22,615 bases of DNA from Lachnospiraceae bacterium. GTDB lineage: Bacteria; Bacillota; Clostridia; Lachnospirales; Lachnospiraceae. The stretch is from assembly GCA_015258065.1 (NCBI GenBank), contig JABZIZ010000026.1, positions 1 through 22,615 of the forward strand, given 5' to 3'. Position numbers and translations under genes: made by a program. Of this stretch, positions 1 through 7,262 are shown piece after piece; within the stretch, counting starts at the first letter, position 1; every line of letters begins with the position of its first letter. The notes beneath the pieces were generated by a model. The model made no database searches. It saw only the letters and a program-made list of their open reading frames with translations, and was not told the DNA's origin.

Positions 1-2
1 AA

Positions 3-707
3 ACGGTAAAGATCAATCATTCCTATCAAGCAGTTGCAAGTCCCTACTCAAGAGCAGGCATTTTGGAGCAAAACCCGATTCACGAGGATATGCTGGATGC
101 TGCACATAAGGTAAACGTTCAATTCATATTAAATGTCGCGCTGGATGGTAAAAAGAGAGTGATTGCAGCGTGGGCGGGGGACTTAGAAAAGGCGCATGAG
201 CAAGGGGTACGGTTTGTTCGTGAGGAGGCTAGGTGCCCTTGCGTGACGGGAGACATTGTAGTTACCGGCAATGGGGGATACCCGTTGGATCAGAACTTAT
301 ATCAAAGTTCGAAGGCGGTTTCTACTGCGGAGATCTGTGCAGGAGAGAATGGCGTGATTATTTTGTGTTGCAGCTGCACGGATGGAATGGGAGGAAGCTA
401 TTTTTCAAAACTTATTCAAATGGGTACACCGAAAGAAATCGATACCTATCTTGCGGGGCTGCCGGTGGAGGAGACGATACCGGAGCAGTGGAACCTGCAG
501 GTATATGTCAGAGTTCTGCGCAAACATAAGGTGATTCTGGTGACCGAGGGGTTGGAGGCGGAAATGATTGAGAGATGCAACATGATTCCGGCAAGAACGC
601 CCGATGAAGCGCTGGAAATAGCCTATGGAATAAAAGGAAGAGATGCCAGGGTTGTGGTGATTCCGGACGGGGTCAGTGTTCTGGTGAGCGAAGCGCGGGA
701 TCGGTAG
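3..707 (+). CDS. larA: LarA-type nickel-dependent hydroxyacid (lactate) racemase, 3' part
   Basis: This is the C-terminal part (234 codons) of a LarA/DUF2088-family protein. The reading frame is open from the first bases, so the gene begins outside the window. LarA enzymes interconvert the two stereoisomers of a 2-hydroxyacid with a nickel-pincer nucleotide cofactor. The family signature GILEQNPIHEDM followed by FILNVAL is visible near the left edge, and the C-terminal block with ETIPEQWNLQVYVRVLRK and VVVIPDGVSVLV is typical. The TTG at 63 lies inside the conserved motif and is not a start. The N-terminal histidines and the lysine that carry the cofactor lie upstream and cannot be checked. 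No larB, larC or larE cofactor genes are visible. A glycerate kinase follows 140 bp downstream on the same strand, which makes lactate only one of several possible substrates. The family call is firm; the substrate is open. Confidence 0.9.
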   Translation, partial: TVKINHSYQAVASPYSRAGILEQNPIHEDMLDAAHKVNVQFILNVALDGKKRVIAAWAGDLEKAHEQGVRFVREEARCPCVTGDIVVTGNGGYPLDQNLYQSSKAVSTAEICAGENGVIILCCSCTDGMGGSYFSKLIQMGTPKEIDTYLAGLPVEETIPEQWNLQVYVRVLRKHKVILVTEGLEAEMIERCNMIPARTPDEALEIAYGIKGRDARVVVIPDGVSVLVSEARDR

Positions 708-722
708 TTTGTCTCTTGGAAT

Positions 723-825
723 AGTTTTCTCGGAAGATTTTTGCGTAAAAAGTTTTCTCAGAAGATTTTCGCAGAAAAAGTTTTCTCAGAAGATTTTTCC
801 GAAAAATTTTTTCCCGGAAGATTTT
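723..825. repeat. 28-bp imperfect tandem repeat between larA and glycerate kinase
   Basis: Three 28-bp units start at 723, 751 and 779, followed by a decayed partial copy to about 825. Each carries AGTTTTCTC, a purine step AGAAGATTTT and an A-run. The array is contiguous with no spacers, AT-rich compared with its neighbours, and ends just before the ribosome site of the next gene. The larA stop region (TAGTTTGTCTC) resembles the start of the unit, so the array may have grown from the gene end. An open frame runs through it (709-894) but it has no conserved content. Confidence 0.85.
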
Positions 826-847
826 CATCCCGCAGGGAGGAGTGGGC

Positions 848-2083
848 ATGAACTTGAGAGAGGATGCACATCGTATGATTCGGGCAGCGATTGACAGCGC
901 CCTTCCGGATACTGCGGTGAAAAAGGCGTTGTCACAGCTTCCGGAGTGTCAGGGGAAATTGTACCTGGTAGCGATTGGGAAGGCAGCGTGGCAGATGGCG
1001 GCCGCTGCGAAATCGGTGCTCGGAAACAGGCTTGCAGGAGGCGTATGTATTACAAAATATGGGCATATCAAGGGGGAGATTGAGGGGATCAGGTGCTTGG
1101 AAGCAGGGCATCCGATCCCAGATGAGAACTCCATTGCTGCAACGCGTGAGGCGGAAAAGCTGGTAGAGGGACTTACCGAAAAAGATCAGGTTGTTTTTCT
1201 GATTTCCGGCGGAGGCTCTGCGCTTTTTGAGGATCCGAAAATTTCACTGGAGGAGCTTCAGAAGATCAACAAAAGTTTGCTTGCAAGCGGGGCGGATATT
1301 ACGGAAATCAATACGATCCGCAAGCGTCTTTCCAGGGTGAAAGGCGGAAGGTTTGCAAAGATGTGTGAACCTGCCGGCGTTTTTTCCATCATCCTTTCCG
1401 ATATCATCGGAGATCCTTTGGACATGATTGCGTCGGGGCCGGCCTACCCGGACCTGGCAACGGCGGAAGATGCGATGAGGATTGTGAAAAAATATGGCTT
1501 AGTCCTTTCGGAGACCGCAATCGAGTGCATGAAGGAGGAAACACCAAAGGCACTTCCCCATGTCATTTCGCATGTAAATGGCAGCGTGAAGCAGCTATGC
1601 GCTGCGGCAGCGGAAGAGGCGGCGGCATTGGGATATGAACCGGTGGTTTTGACAGACTGCATCGACTGTGAGGCAAAAGCGGCAGGAGAAGTGTTGTCTG
1701 CGATTGCCAGAAGCCATGCCGGCGATCAGAAAAATCTTGCCTTTATTATGGGCGGTGAAACGGTGGTCAGAATCAAAGGAAGAGGGCTTGGGGGAAGGAA
1801 TCAGGAGCTCGCGCTTGCGGCGGCAAGTGGAATCGGCGGGCTGGAAAATGTATGTATCTTTTCTGTCGGGAGTGATGGAACGGACGGACCTACAGAAGCG
1901 GCGGGCGGAATCGTAGACGGATCCACAAGCAAAGTTCTGGAAAGGAAGGGAATAGCGATCCGTGAGGTGCTGGAGGAGAATGATTCTTATCATGCGCTAC
2001 AACAATGCGACGGACTGGTCATCACCGGACCGACCGGAACCAATGTCAATGATGTGGCAGCACTTCTGATCAAGAGCAATTGA
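848..2083 (+). CDS. gckA: Glycerate 2-kinase, type 2 (GckA/TtuD, MOFRL family)
   Basis: This 411-residue protein has the full layout of a type-2 glycerate kinase, which phosphorylates D-glycerate to 2-phosphoglycerate with ATP and feeds lower glycolysis. The N-terminal DUF4147 domain contains IGKAAWQM, the glycine-rich LISGGGSALF and the SDIIGDPLDMIASGP block. The C-terminal MOFRL domain contains GGETVVRIKGRGLGGRNQE, SVGSDGTDGPT and GPTGTNVNDV. The ATG at 848 was chosen over the GTG at 842 because GGGAGGAG (835-842) sits at normal distance from the ATG but would overlap the GTG. The gene follows larA on the same strand, fitting a small hydroxyacid/glycerate catabolic operon. Its stop codon lies inside the first unit of a 36-bp tandem repeat that continues into the next gene. 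Confidence 0.94.
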   Translation: MNLREDAHRMIRAAIDSALPDTAVKKALSQLPECQGKLYLVAIGKAAWQMAAAAKSVLGNRLAGGVCITKYGHIKGEIEGIRCLEAGHPIPDENSIAATREAEKLVEGLTEKDQVVFLISGGGSALFEDPKISLEELQKINKSLLASGADITEINTIRKRLSRVKGGRFAKMCEPAGVFSIILSDIIGDPLDMIASGPAYPDLATAEDAMRIVKKYGLVLSETAIECMKEETPKALPHVISHVNGSVKQLCAAAAEEAAALGYEPVVLTDCIDCEAKAAGEVLSAIARSHAGDQKNLAFIMGGETVVRIKGRGLGGRNQELALAAASGIGGLENVCIFSVGSDGTDGPTEAAGGIVDGSTSKVLERKGIAIREVLEENDSYHALQQCDGLVITGPTGTNVNDVAALLIKSN

Positions 2084-2184
2084 ATCATTCTGTTTACAAA
2101 CCAGCCGGAGGGCAATTGAATGATTCTGTATGCGACCCAGCCGGAGGGCAATTGAATGATTCTTTTTACAAACCGGCCGGAGAG
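2077..2184. repeat. 36-bp tandem repeat, three units, across gckA stop and smr start
   Basis: Three 36-bp units start at 2077, 2113 and 2149. Each begins CAATTGAAT and the first two end CCGGAGGG; the third is slightly diverged (GGAGAG). The first unit contains the gckA stop (CAATTGA), and the copies repeat that end sequence. The unit length is a multiple of three, so the smr frame stays open and reads as a 12-residue repeat around PAGGQLNDS. The GGAGGG of one unit lies three bases before the TTG of the next, so a ribosome-site-plus-start block has been multiplied. Confidence 0.92.
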
Positions 2185-2457
2185 CATAGAAAAGAGTCTG
2201 CTGTGATACAGGGACAACCGTTTATTCAAATCGATCTTCATGGAATGAGGCAGGAAGAAGCCACCCGAGTCATCGACAAGGCCCTTGCGGAGGCGTCTCC
2301 TTTTACCTATCAGATACAGTTGATTCACGGATATCATCGTGGAACCAACCTAAGGTCAATGATTCAGGATTGGTACCGTCTGGATGCGAGAGTAAAAAGA
2401 ATCATGCCAGGCGACAATCCGGGGATCACGATCCTGGTGTTAAAAGAATTGTACTGA
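2080..2457 (+). CDS. Small Smr-domain protein
   Basis: The protein has up to 125 residues. The last ~85 form a Smr (small MutS-related) domain: IDLHGM followed by an amphipathic helix (EEATRVIDKAL), the strand-turn QLIHGYHRGTNLRSMI in the position of the usual HGxGxG loop, and the closing strand ITILVLKELY. Stand-alone Smr domains are nucleic-acid-binding or nicking proteins; bacterial members have been linked to DNA processing and to clearing stalled ribosomes. Nothing in the sequence decides between these roles here. The first ~40 residues are encoded by the 36-bp repeat. The TTG at 2080 overlaps the gckA stop but has a poor ribosome site. TTG at 2116 and 2152 each follow GGAGGG at three bases, and GTG at 2202 begins just before the domain, so the true start is uncertain. 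The domain call is secure. Confidence 0.82.
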   Translation: MNHSVYKPAGGQLNDSVCDPAGGQLNDSFYKPAGEHRKESAVIQGQPFIQIDLHGMRQEEATRVIDKALAEASPFTYQIQLIHGYHRGTNLRSMIQDWYRLDARVKRIMPGDNPGITILVLKELY

Positions 2458-2475
2458 TGCGTCGCAGGGTGCCGG

Positions 2476-3540
2476 TCAAGGCGAGTCTGCCGGTCGAACC
2501 ACAAACGGCTCGTTTTTTAATGCAATCAGTGCCTCGGCTTCCTCGCTCCTCCCGGCGTCGGTGAAGAAGGTTTTGTCGTCTGCGCTGGTGACCTGACTGA
2601 GTTCCGCCTCGGAGCAAACGGCGCCGGGGTGGAAGAGCATCTCGAGGTTCTGGTTTTTCTTTTTGCACAGCGCAAGGAAGTCCGGCAGAATGGCCCGGAC
2701 ATTTTTTTTGCTCATATAACCGGAAAGCATGACGCCGGAAAAGAGGGCGGGCGCTGCACCAAGTGGGGTGGAGCCGTAGCGCAAGCGGGCGCGGAGCGCG
2801 AGGAGGTTCAGGATGAGAACCTTGAGGAAGTTAACCGGTCTTACATGCTCGAGACAGGGCAGGCGCTTGAGATAAAGGAAGACGGATTCCTTCGGGATCC
2901 GGATATAGGATGGATGGAGATCCTCCAGTTTGGCAGCCTGGATCATGGCATCAAATACGACGGGAATCATGTGGAAATGCACATGGGAGTCCAGTCGGAT
3001 CTGCTGGCAAAAGGCGGGATCTTCAAAGTAGGGCTTACAACGCCGGATCTGGTGACGAAACTCCGTCCGGATCTGACGGAGGAAACGGCCTCTGAGAACG
3101 GGGGCGCAGCTGACCAAGAGGAGTTTTCCGAAAGAAGGGCGAAAGATGCCATCCGCATCGGTCAGCGAAGAGACTTTGTGAAGGGGAGAAAGCGCCTTCC
3201 CTTCCACGAGATTCAGGTGAATCGTCAGGGATACGGGAGGGGCGGATACGGGAGAGGCTAGATGGGAAAGTCCTGCATCACATCGACCGGTGTGCGATTC
3301 GGGGACATGGGTGCCCCTGGAAGAAGCAGAGTCTGTGAGAGAAGTGTTTTTTCTCCGGGTAGCGCAGGCCTCCGCAAGCATTTGCATGCACTCCTGCAGG
3401 TAGGGGCTGTTTGGCATGATGCTGACGCCGTTTAGGGCGCCGCTCTCCATGCAGTGCAGGATGTGTTTGCTTTGCTCCGGGAAGAGGCCGTAATCGTCGG
3501 CGTGAAATTCCACTTGAACCGGTTCATTGGAATACAACAA
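2476..3540 (-). CDS. YdjC/ChbG-type carbohydrate deacetylase
   Basis: This 354-residue protein belongs to the YdjC/ChbG/HpnK deacetylase family, metal enzymes that remove N-acetyl groups from amino sugars in oligosaccharides or glycolipids. The metal-site motifs are all present: HADDYG (about 13-18), HLNLVEG (108-114) and DSHVHFHMIP (184-193). Residues ~61-103 are an extra low-complexity stretch between the first two motifs. The start is TTG: the ribosome site GCGAGG lies in the last codons of the upstream glycosyltransferase, three bases separate stop and start, and the family motif begins 13 residues in. This implies translational coupling with the glycosyltransferase. The pair suggests deacetylation of a sugar on a lipid carrier, but the substrate is inferred only from the neighbour. 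It converges with smr, with an 18-bp gap and no clear terminator. Confidence 0.87.
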   Translation of the reverse strand: MLYSNEPVQVEFHADDYGLFPEQSKHILHCMESGALNGVSIMPNSPYLQECMQMLAEACATRRKNTSLTDSASSRGTHVPESHTGRCDAGLSHLASPVSAPPVSLTIHLNLVEGKALSPLHKVSSLTDADGIFRPSFGKLLLVSCAPVLRGRFLRQIRTEFRHQIRRCKPYFEDPAFCQQIRLDSHVHFHMIPVVFDAMIQAAKLEDLHPSYIRIPKESVFLYLKRLPCLEHVRPVNFLKVLILNLLALRARLRYGSTPLGAAPALFSGVMLSGYMSKKNVRAILPDFLALCKKKNQNLEMLFHPGAVCSEAELSQVTSADDKTFFTDAGRSEEAEALIALKNEPFVVRPADSP

Positions 3541-3543
3541 AGA

Positions 3544-4686
3544 TTACCTCGCTTTCTCTTCCGGCGCCTGCGCCCCTTCCGGATGAACGTTCTGCACCTG
3601 CCCCCCTGCGGACGAGGCGGATGTGGACGGAGCTTCTGCGGGCCTGTCGTGCGGAGCCTGCCCCCCTGCGGAATGAACACAATTTGTCTCCCCCCCTGCG
3701 ACGGGAACGGATGCGGACTCCCCTCCGGCGGGAATTGCCGGCAGGGCCTGTCCCTGGATCTGCACTTCTCTGGTGTTCTCCGTGGTGCCGTTTACGATAT
3801 AGCCCGGGCGGAGCCTGACCTCATCAAAAATCCGCGCGATGTAATAGCCGATGATGCTCAGGCTGATCATGGTGCCGCTGCCGATAATCAGGTTGAGGAG
3901 GATGACAGTGGTAAAGCCGGTTGCGGCCTCGCCGAGGAAGTAGCGGATGACTGCTTCCAGTCCCTGCGCAATCGCAAGCAGAAACATCAGTACGCCGATC
4001 AAAAAAATGATTTTCATCGGACCGATGGTGTAAGAAGTAATATTCGTAATGGCGTAGCGGAAGAGGGATTTTTTGCTCCACTTGGTATCGCCCACCGTGC
4101 GCTCTGCGACATCGAACTCCACCTCGGCCTGCTTGAAGCCGATCATGGAAGAAGCGGCGCGGAAGAACATGTGCTCTTCGCGAATGGAGAGGAGGACGGC
4201 GACCGCTCTGGCGTCCAGGAGCCGGAAGTCGGAGGCTCTGGACATATCGACGCCGGTGGCACCGCTCATGATGTGATTGAAGAGTTTACTGGAGAGGCCG
4301 TAGCCGGCATTCTCCTTGCCGCGACTTTTTTTAACACCGAGGACAATCTCGTACCCCTGCAGCCAGAGTGCGTACATCTGCGGGATGGTTTCCGGCGGAT
4401 CTTGCAAATCACAGTCCATCACGACGACGCAGTCGCCTTTTGCATTGGCGAGTCCGGCAAAAATAGCCGCTTCCTTCCCGAAGTTCCTGGAGAAGCAGAC
4501 GCCGCGTACTTCCGGATGGGCCTGCGAAAGATCCTGAATGACCTTCCAGCTGGCGTCTTTGGAACCGTCGTTGACAAACACGATTTCATAATCAATGGAA
4601 GCGCCAAGCAAAACCTTTCGCACCGTTTCTTCCGTGAGCGGCAGGATGGCGGCTTCGTTATAGACAGGAATCACCAGAGATAACAT
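3544..4686 (-). CDS. Family 2 glycosyltransferase, polyprenyl-phosphate type (DPM1/GtrB/CsbB-like)
   Basis: This 380-residue enzyme has a GT-A domain (about 1-215) with LSLVIPVYNE at the very start, VFVNDGS (37-42), RNFGKEAA (68-74) and the metal-binding DCDLQDPPE (91-99). Two transmembrane helices follow (about 222-246 and 258-284). This layout is that of enzymes that move a sugar from a nucleotide onto undecaprenyl or dolichyl phosphate at the inner face of the membrane. ATG 4686 was chosen because the fold begins there and AAGGAAG lies about ten bases upstream; the 26 codons upstream look unrelated to the family. From about residue 311 the protein ends in a 70-residue tail of 10-residue repeats (PAGGE/VAGGE/SAGGQ) absent from ordinary members. 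The deacetylase gene follows at once and is probably translationally coupled. The sugar is unknown; GlcNAc would suit the deacetylase. Confidence 0.9.
   Translation of the reverse strand: MLSLVIPVYNEAAILPLTEETVRKVLLGASIDYEIVFVNDGSKDASWKVIQDLSQAHPEVRGVCFSRNFGKEAAIFAGLANAKGDCVVVMDCDLQDPPETIPQMYALWLQGYEIVLGVKKSRGKENAGYGLSSKLFNHIMSGATGVDMSRASDFRLLDARAVAVLLSIREEHMFFRAASSMIGFKQAEVEFDVAERTVGDTKWSKKSLFRYAITNITSYTIGPMKIIFLIGVLMFLLAIAQGLEAVIRYFLGEAATGFTTVILLNLIIGSGTMISLSIIGYYIARIFDEVRLRPGYIVNGTTENTREVQIQGQALPAIPAGGESASVPVAGGETNCVHSAGGQAPHDRPAEAPSTSASSAGGQVQNVHPEGAQAPEEKAR
3577..3756 (-). repeat. 30-bp degenerate repeat encoding the glycosyltransferase tail
   Basis: Residues ~311-370 of the glycosyltransferase fall into about six 10-residue periods: AGG recurs at positions 320, 330, 340 and 360, followed by E or Q. 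At DNA level this is a 30-bp unit with a GCAGGGGGG or CCGGAGGGG core on the coding strand. The units are diverged, so the array is older or under selection at the protein level. The tail is rich in Ala, Gly, Pro and Ser and is probably unstructured and cytoplasmic. Confidence 0.75.
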
Positions 4687-4791
4687 GTTGAAAGAACTTC
4701 CTTTCTGAAAACATTCGGATGGATGAAAGTAGGACAGCGGGAATGGACGAATCGCACCTCTCAATAGAGGGAGGGTCTTTTTCCCACTCCT

Positions 4792-5766
4792 CTACGTCTT
4801 TTGTAAAAGAGACCGGTAAATTGCCAGATCTTCGTTTTTAAACACATTGAAGACAACCTTGGTGACGGTGGAGGAGGGATGTCCGCTCAGCCAGTCCCGT
4901 ACGGTTCTTATGGCGATTTCCGCAGCGCGGTCATTCGGAAAATGGAATTCGCCGGTGGAGATGCAGCAAAAGGCGATGCTCTCCAACTGATGCTGAGAAG
5001 CGAGATTCAGGCAGGAGGTGTAGCAGGAGGCGAGGAGTTTACAATCTTCTTCCGTTAACGCGTCCCCTACGATCGGCCCCACGGTGTGGAGAATAAATTT
5101 CGATGGCAGGTTGTAAGCGGGAGAGAGCATGGCCTGTCCGGTCGGCTCTGCATAAGAGGCTCCCTTCTTACCTGCCTGCTCCTGCATGTAGGCATGGCAA
5201 TACAGACGCAGCTGGACGCCGGCAAAGGTGTGAATGGCATTGTCAATGCAGCGGTGGTTCGGGATGTAGCAGCCGGTCATTGCAGAGTTGGCGGCATTCA
5301 CGATGGCATCCGCAGCAAGGGTCGTGATATCACCCTGCCACAGATAGAGGAAGGCGTCTGTGTGGTGCTCGCTGCCGGAAGCGGACGCTGCCTCGTCCTC
5401 GCAAAGGTGCTCGCTGCCGGAAGCGGACGCTGCCTCGTCCCTGCAAAGGTGCTCGCTACCGGAAGCGTCTGCGGCCTCTTCTCCGCGAGGGGGGGCGGCA
5501 TCCGGGGCTGCCGCACGCGGGATCACGGCGACGGGAGAGAGGGAGGACAGCTTAGTGATTCCCTTGTTTTCCGTCTCCATTTGCAGGTATTCATCCTGCA
5601 CCTTTTGGAAAGAGAGGGAAGCGGGTTTTGCCATACGGACATTCATCAGCCCGCGCAGCAGCATCTTTTGCGCCTCTTCCTCTTTCGGAACCGCAATTCC
5701 GCGCATGACGGAGCTTTCCTTTTTTAATTCCTCGATTAAAAAAACTCTTTTTTCTTCCTGATTCAT
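4792..5766 (-). CDS. Macro-domain protein-ADP-ribose hydrolase (zinc-macro type)
   Basis: This 324-residue protein consists of an N-terminal helical part (about 1-70), a low-complexity linker (75-135) and a macro domain (138-324). The macro domain carries LWQGDITTL, AIVNAANS, PNHRCIDNAIHTFAG (169-183), ILHTVGP and the phosphate-loop CCISTGEFHFPN (267-278). The PNHxCIDNxIH block is typical of the bacterial zinc-dependent macrodomains, which remove ADP-ribose from proteins and in some bacteria sit with sirtuin-M and lipoylation genes. None of those partners is visible here; the neighbours are proA and a glycosyltransferase. ATG 5766 was chosen because MNQEEKRxFLIEEL looks like the family start; a TTG 15 codons upstream has its purine-rich site directly abutting it. 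The linker holds a 14-residue repeat (ASGSEHLC with DEAAS) from a 42-bp DNA repeat. Confidence 0.88.
   Translation of the reverse strand: MNQEEKRVFLIEELKKESSVMRGIAVPKEEEAQKMLLRGLMNVRMAKPASLSFQKVQDEYLQMETENKGITKLSSLSPVAVIPRAAAPDAAPPRGEEAADASGSEHLCRDEAASASGSEHLCEDEAASASGSEHHTDAFLYLWQGDITTLAADAIVNAANSAMTGCYIPNHRCIDNAIHTFAGVQLRLYCHAYMQEQAGKKGASYAEPTGQAMLSPAYNLPSKFILHTVGPIVGDALTEEDCKLLASCYTSCLNLASQHQLESIAFCCISTGEFHFPNDRAAEIAIRTVRDWLSGHPSSTVTKVVFNVFKNEDLAIYRSLLQKT
5365..5490 (-). repeat. 42-bp tandem repeat in the macro-protein linker
   Basis: Two near-identical 42-bp units start at 5365 and 5407, and a third, more diverged unit starts at 5449. On the coding strand they read as three 14-residue copies around ASGSEHLCEDEAAS. 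The unit keeps the frame. The array lies exactly between the N-terminal part and the macro domain, where extra length is unlikely to disturb the fold. Confidence 0.92.
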
Positions 5767-5848
5767 TTTCCAATCAAACGGATTCGGTACTCCACGACGG
5801 GATATCCGCAATCCTTTACAAAAATAGTTGAAATTTGATGATTCCTTT

Positions 5849-7219
5849 TTAATCTGAAAGATCCCTGTGGTGAAACTGTTTTTCTCCGGACGCGTATTCC
5901 GTCACGGTCTGTCCTTCGCCGACCAGGCGGTATTTGTAGGTGACGAGGCCATCAAGACCGACCGGGCCTCTGGCATGCAGTTTGCCGGTGGCGATCCCGA
6001 CCTCCGCCCCGAAGCCGTAGCGGTAGCCGTCGGCAAAGCGGGTGGAGCAATTGCGGTAAACGCCGGCGCTGTCCACCATTTGCAGGAAGTATTCCGCCGT
6101 CTTGTCATTTTCGGTCAGAATGGTATCCGTGTGATGGGAGCCGTACGTATTGATATGGAGGACTGCCTCCTCGACACCGGAAACCAGCTTGATCGAGAGG
6201 ATCCGGTCGTTATACTCCGTCGTAAAGTCGGCATCCTCCATGATGGCCGGGAACTCGCTTCTGCCTTCCGGCGGGAAATCGCAGGATCCTGCAACCGCTT
6301 CGCCCTGTGAAGTGCCGGTATTCTGCTCCTCCTCTGTCGATAGCAGGTCCATCACCTCTCTTGTTCCGCGGACTTGTACGCTGTTTGCCTTTAACATCCG
6401 GGAGACGGCGGGGAGGAAGGTGCTTGCGAGATCCCTGTGGATGAGAAGCGTTTCTACTGCATTACAGGCAGCGGGATACTGTGTCTTGGCATCCAGGATG
6501 ATGGGAAGGGCCGTTTCCGTATCGGCATCGCGGTCGACGTAAATATGGCAGACGCCGCCTGCGTGTCCCATGACAGGGATGTTCGTATGATCCATGATGT
6601 AGCGCACGAAGGCGTTGGAGCCGCGGGGAATCAGGAGATCGACCAAGTGATCAAAGGAGAGCAGCTCCGTGATTTGCGCATGCTCTGTCGCATGAAGGAG
6701 ACAGGCAGGGGGCAGATCGCATTTCAGGGCACAGTCATAGATCAGGGAAAAAAGGAGCCGGTTGGTATGGAGGCTTTCTTTTCCGCCCTTGAGGACGGCA
6801 CAATTCCCGCTTTTGATACAAAGAGAGGCGACCTGAATCATGGCATCGGGACGCGCCTCGAAAATGATACCGATGACACCGATGGGGACGGTGACCTTGG
6901 TCAGAATCAGCCCCTCGTCCAGTTCGCGCTTCAGCAAAACCTTTCCGGTCGGATCGGGCAAGGCTAAGAGAGATTCCAAGCCGGAGAGGGAAGAAAGTAG
7001 CTTCTGCTCATCAAATTTCAGACGGCTCAGAAGAGCAGGGGAGAGCTTGTCCCTCTGTGCAGCTGCCAGATCCTCCCTGTTTGCGGCAAAAATCTCCTCT
7101 GCGTGAGAACGAAGGGAATCAGCAAGAGCAAGGAGCGTCTGATTGCGCATAGAAAGCGTAGAAGCCGCCATGGAAGGAGAGGCAGACTTCATTTGAAGAA
7201 GTTCTTTTTCCAGATTCAT
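5849..7219 (-). CDS. proA: Glutamate-5-semialdehyde dehydrogenase (gamma-glutamyl phosphate reductase)
   Basis: ProA reduces gamma-glutamyl phosphate to glutamate-5-semialdehyde with NADPH, the second step of proline synthesis. The 456-residue protein shows the family blocks PIGVIGIIFEARPD (about 112-125), LKGGKE, LIPRGSNAFVRYI, the catalytic cysteine in TQYPAACNAVETLL (C252), INTYGSHHTDTI, STRFADGYRYGFGAEVGI and KLHARGPVGLDGL. It is some 35-40 residues longer than usual because of a low-complexity insert at about 294-323, between the catalytic domain and the conserved TEYNDRIL segment. ATG 7219 has AAAGGG about six bases upstream. proB is not adjacent: the upstream gene is divergent. A strong imperfect hairpin (7263-7302) lies in the leader. 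Macro and glycosyltransferase genes follow on the same strand and may be co-transcribed. Confidence 0.95.
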   Translation of the reverse strand: MNLEKELLQMKSASPSMAASTLSMRNQTLLALADSLRSHAEEIFAANREDLAAAQRDKLSPALLSRLKFDEQKLLSSLSGLESLLALPDPTGKVLLKRELDEGLILTKVTVPIGVIGIIFEARPDAMIQVASLCIKSGNCAVLKGGKESLHTNRLLFSLIYDCALKCDLPPACLLHATEHAQITELLSFDHLVDLLIPRGSNAFVRYIMDHTNIPVMGHAGGVCHIYVDRDADTETALPIILDAKTQYPAACNAVETLLIHRDLASTFLPAVSRMLKANSVQVRGTREVMDLLSTEEEQNTGTSQGEAVAGSCDFPPEGRSEFPAIMEDADFTTEYNDRILSIKLVSGVEEAVLHINTYGSHHTDTILTENDKTAEYFLQMVDSAGVYRNCSTRFADGYRYGFGAEVGIATGKLHARGPVGLDGLVTYKYRLVGEGQTVTEYASGEKQFHHRDLSD

Positions 7220-7262
7220 GAAGAGCCCTTTACCTCGGATCGAATCCTGCGGGTCAAAAGTG

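Noticed and set aside
709..894. Small open frame through the 28-bp repeat
   Set aside because: Its Phe/Lys-rich repeat peptide mirrors the DNA repeat, it has no ribosome site and it runs out of frame into gckA.
2629..3261. Long plus-strand open frame of 210 codons
   Set aside because: It lies fully opposite the YdjC-type deacetylase, whose conserved motifs fix the minus strand; its own translation has no recognisable domain.
3454..4683. Plus-strand open frame of 409 codons
   Set aside because: It is the antisense shadow of the glycosyltransferase gene, whose GT-A motifs and membrane helices are clear.
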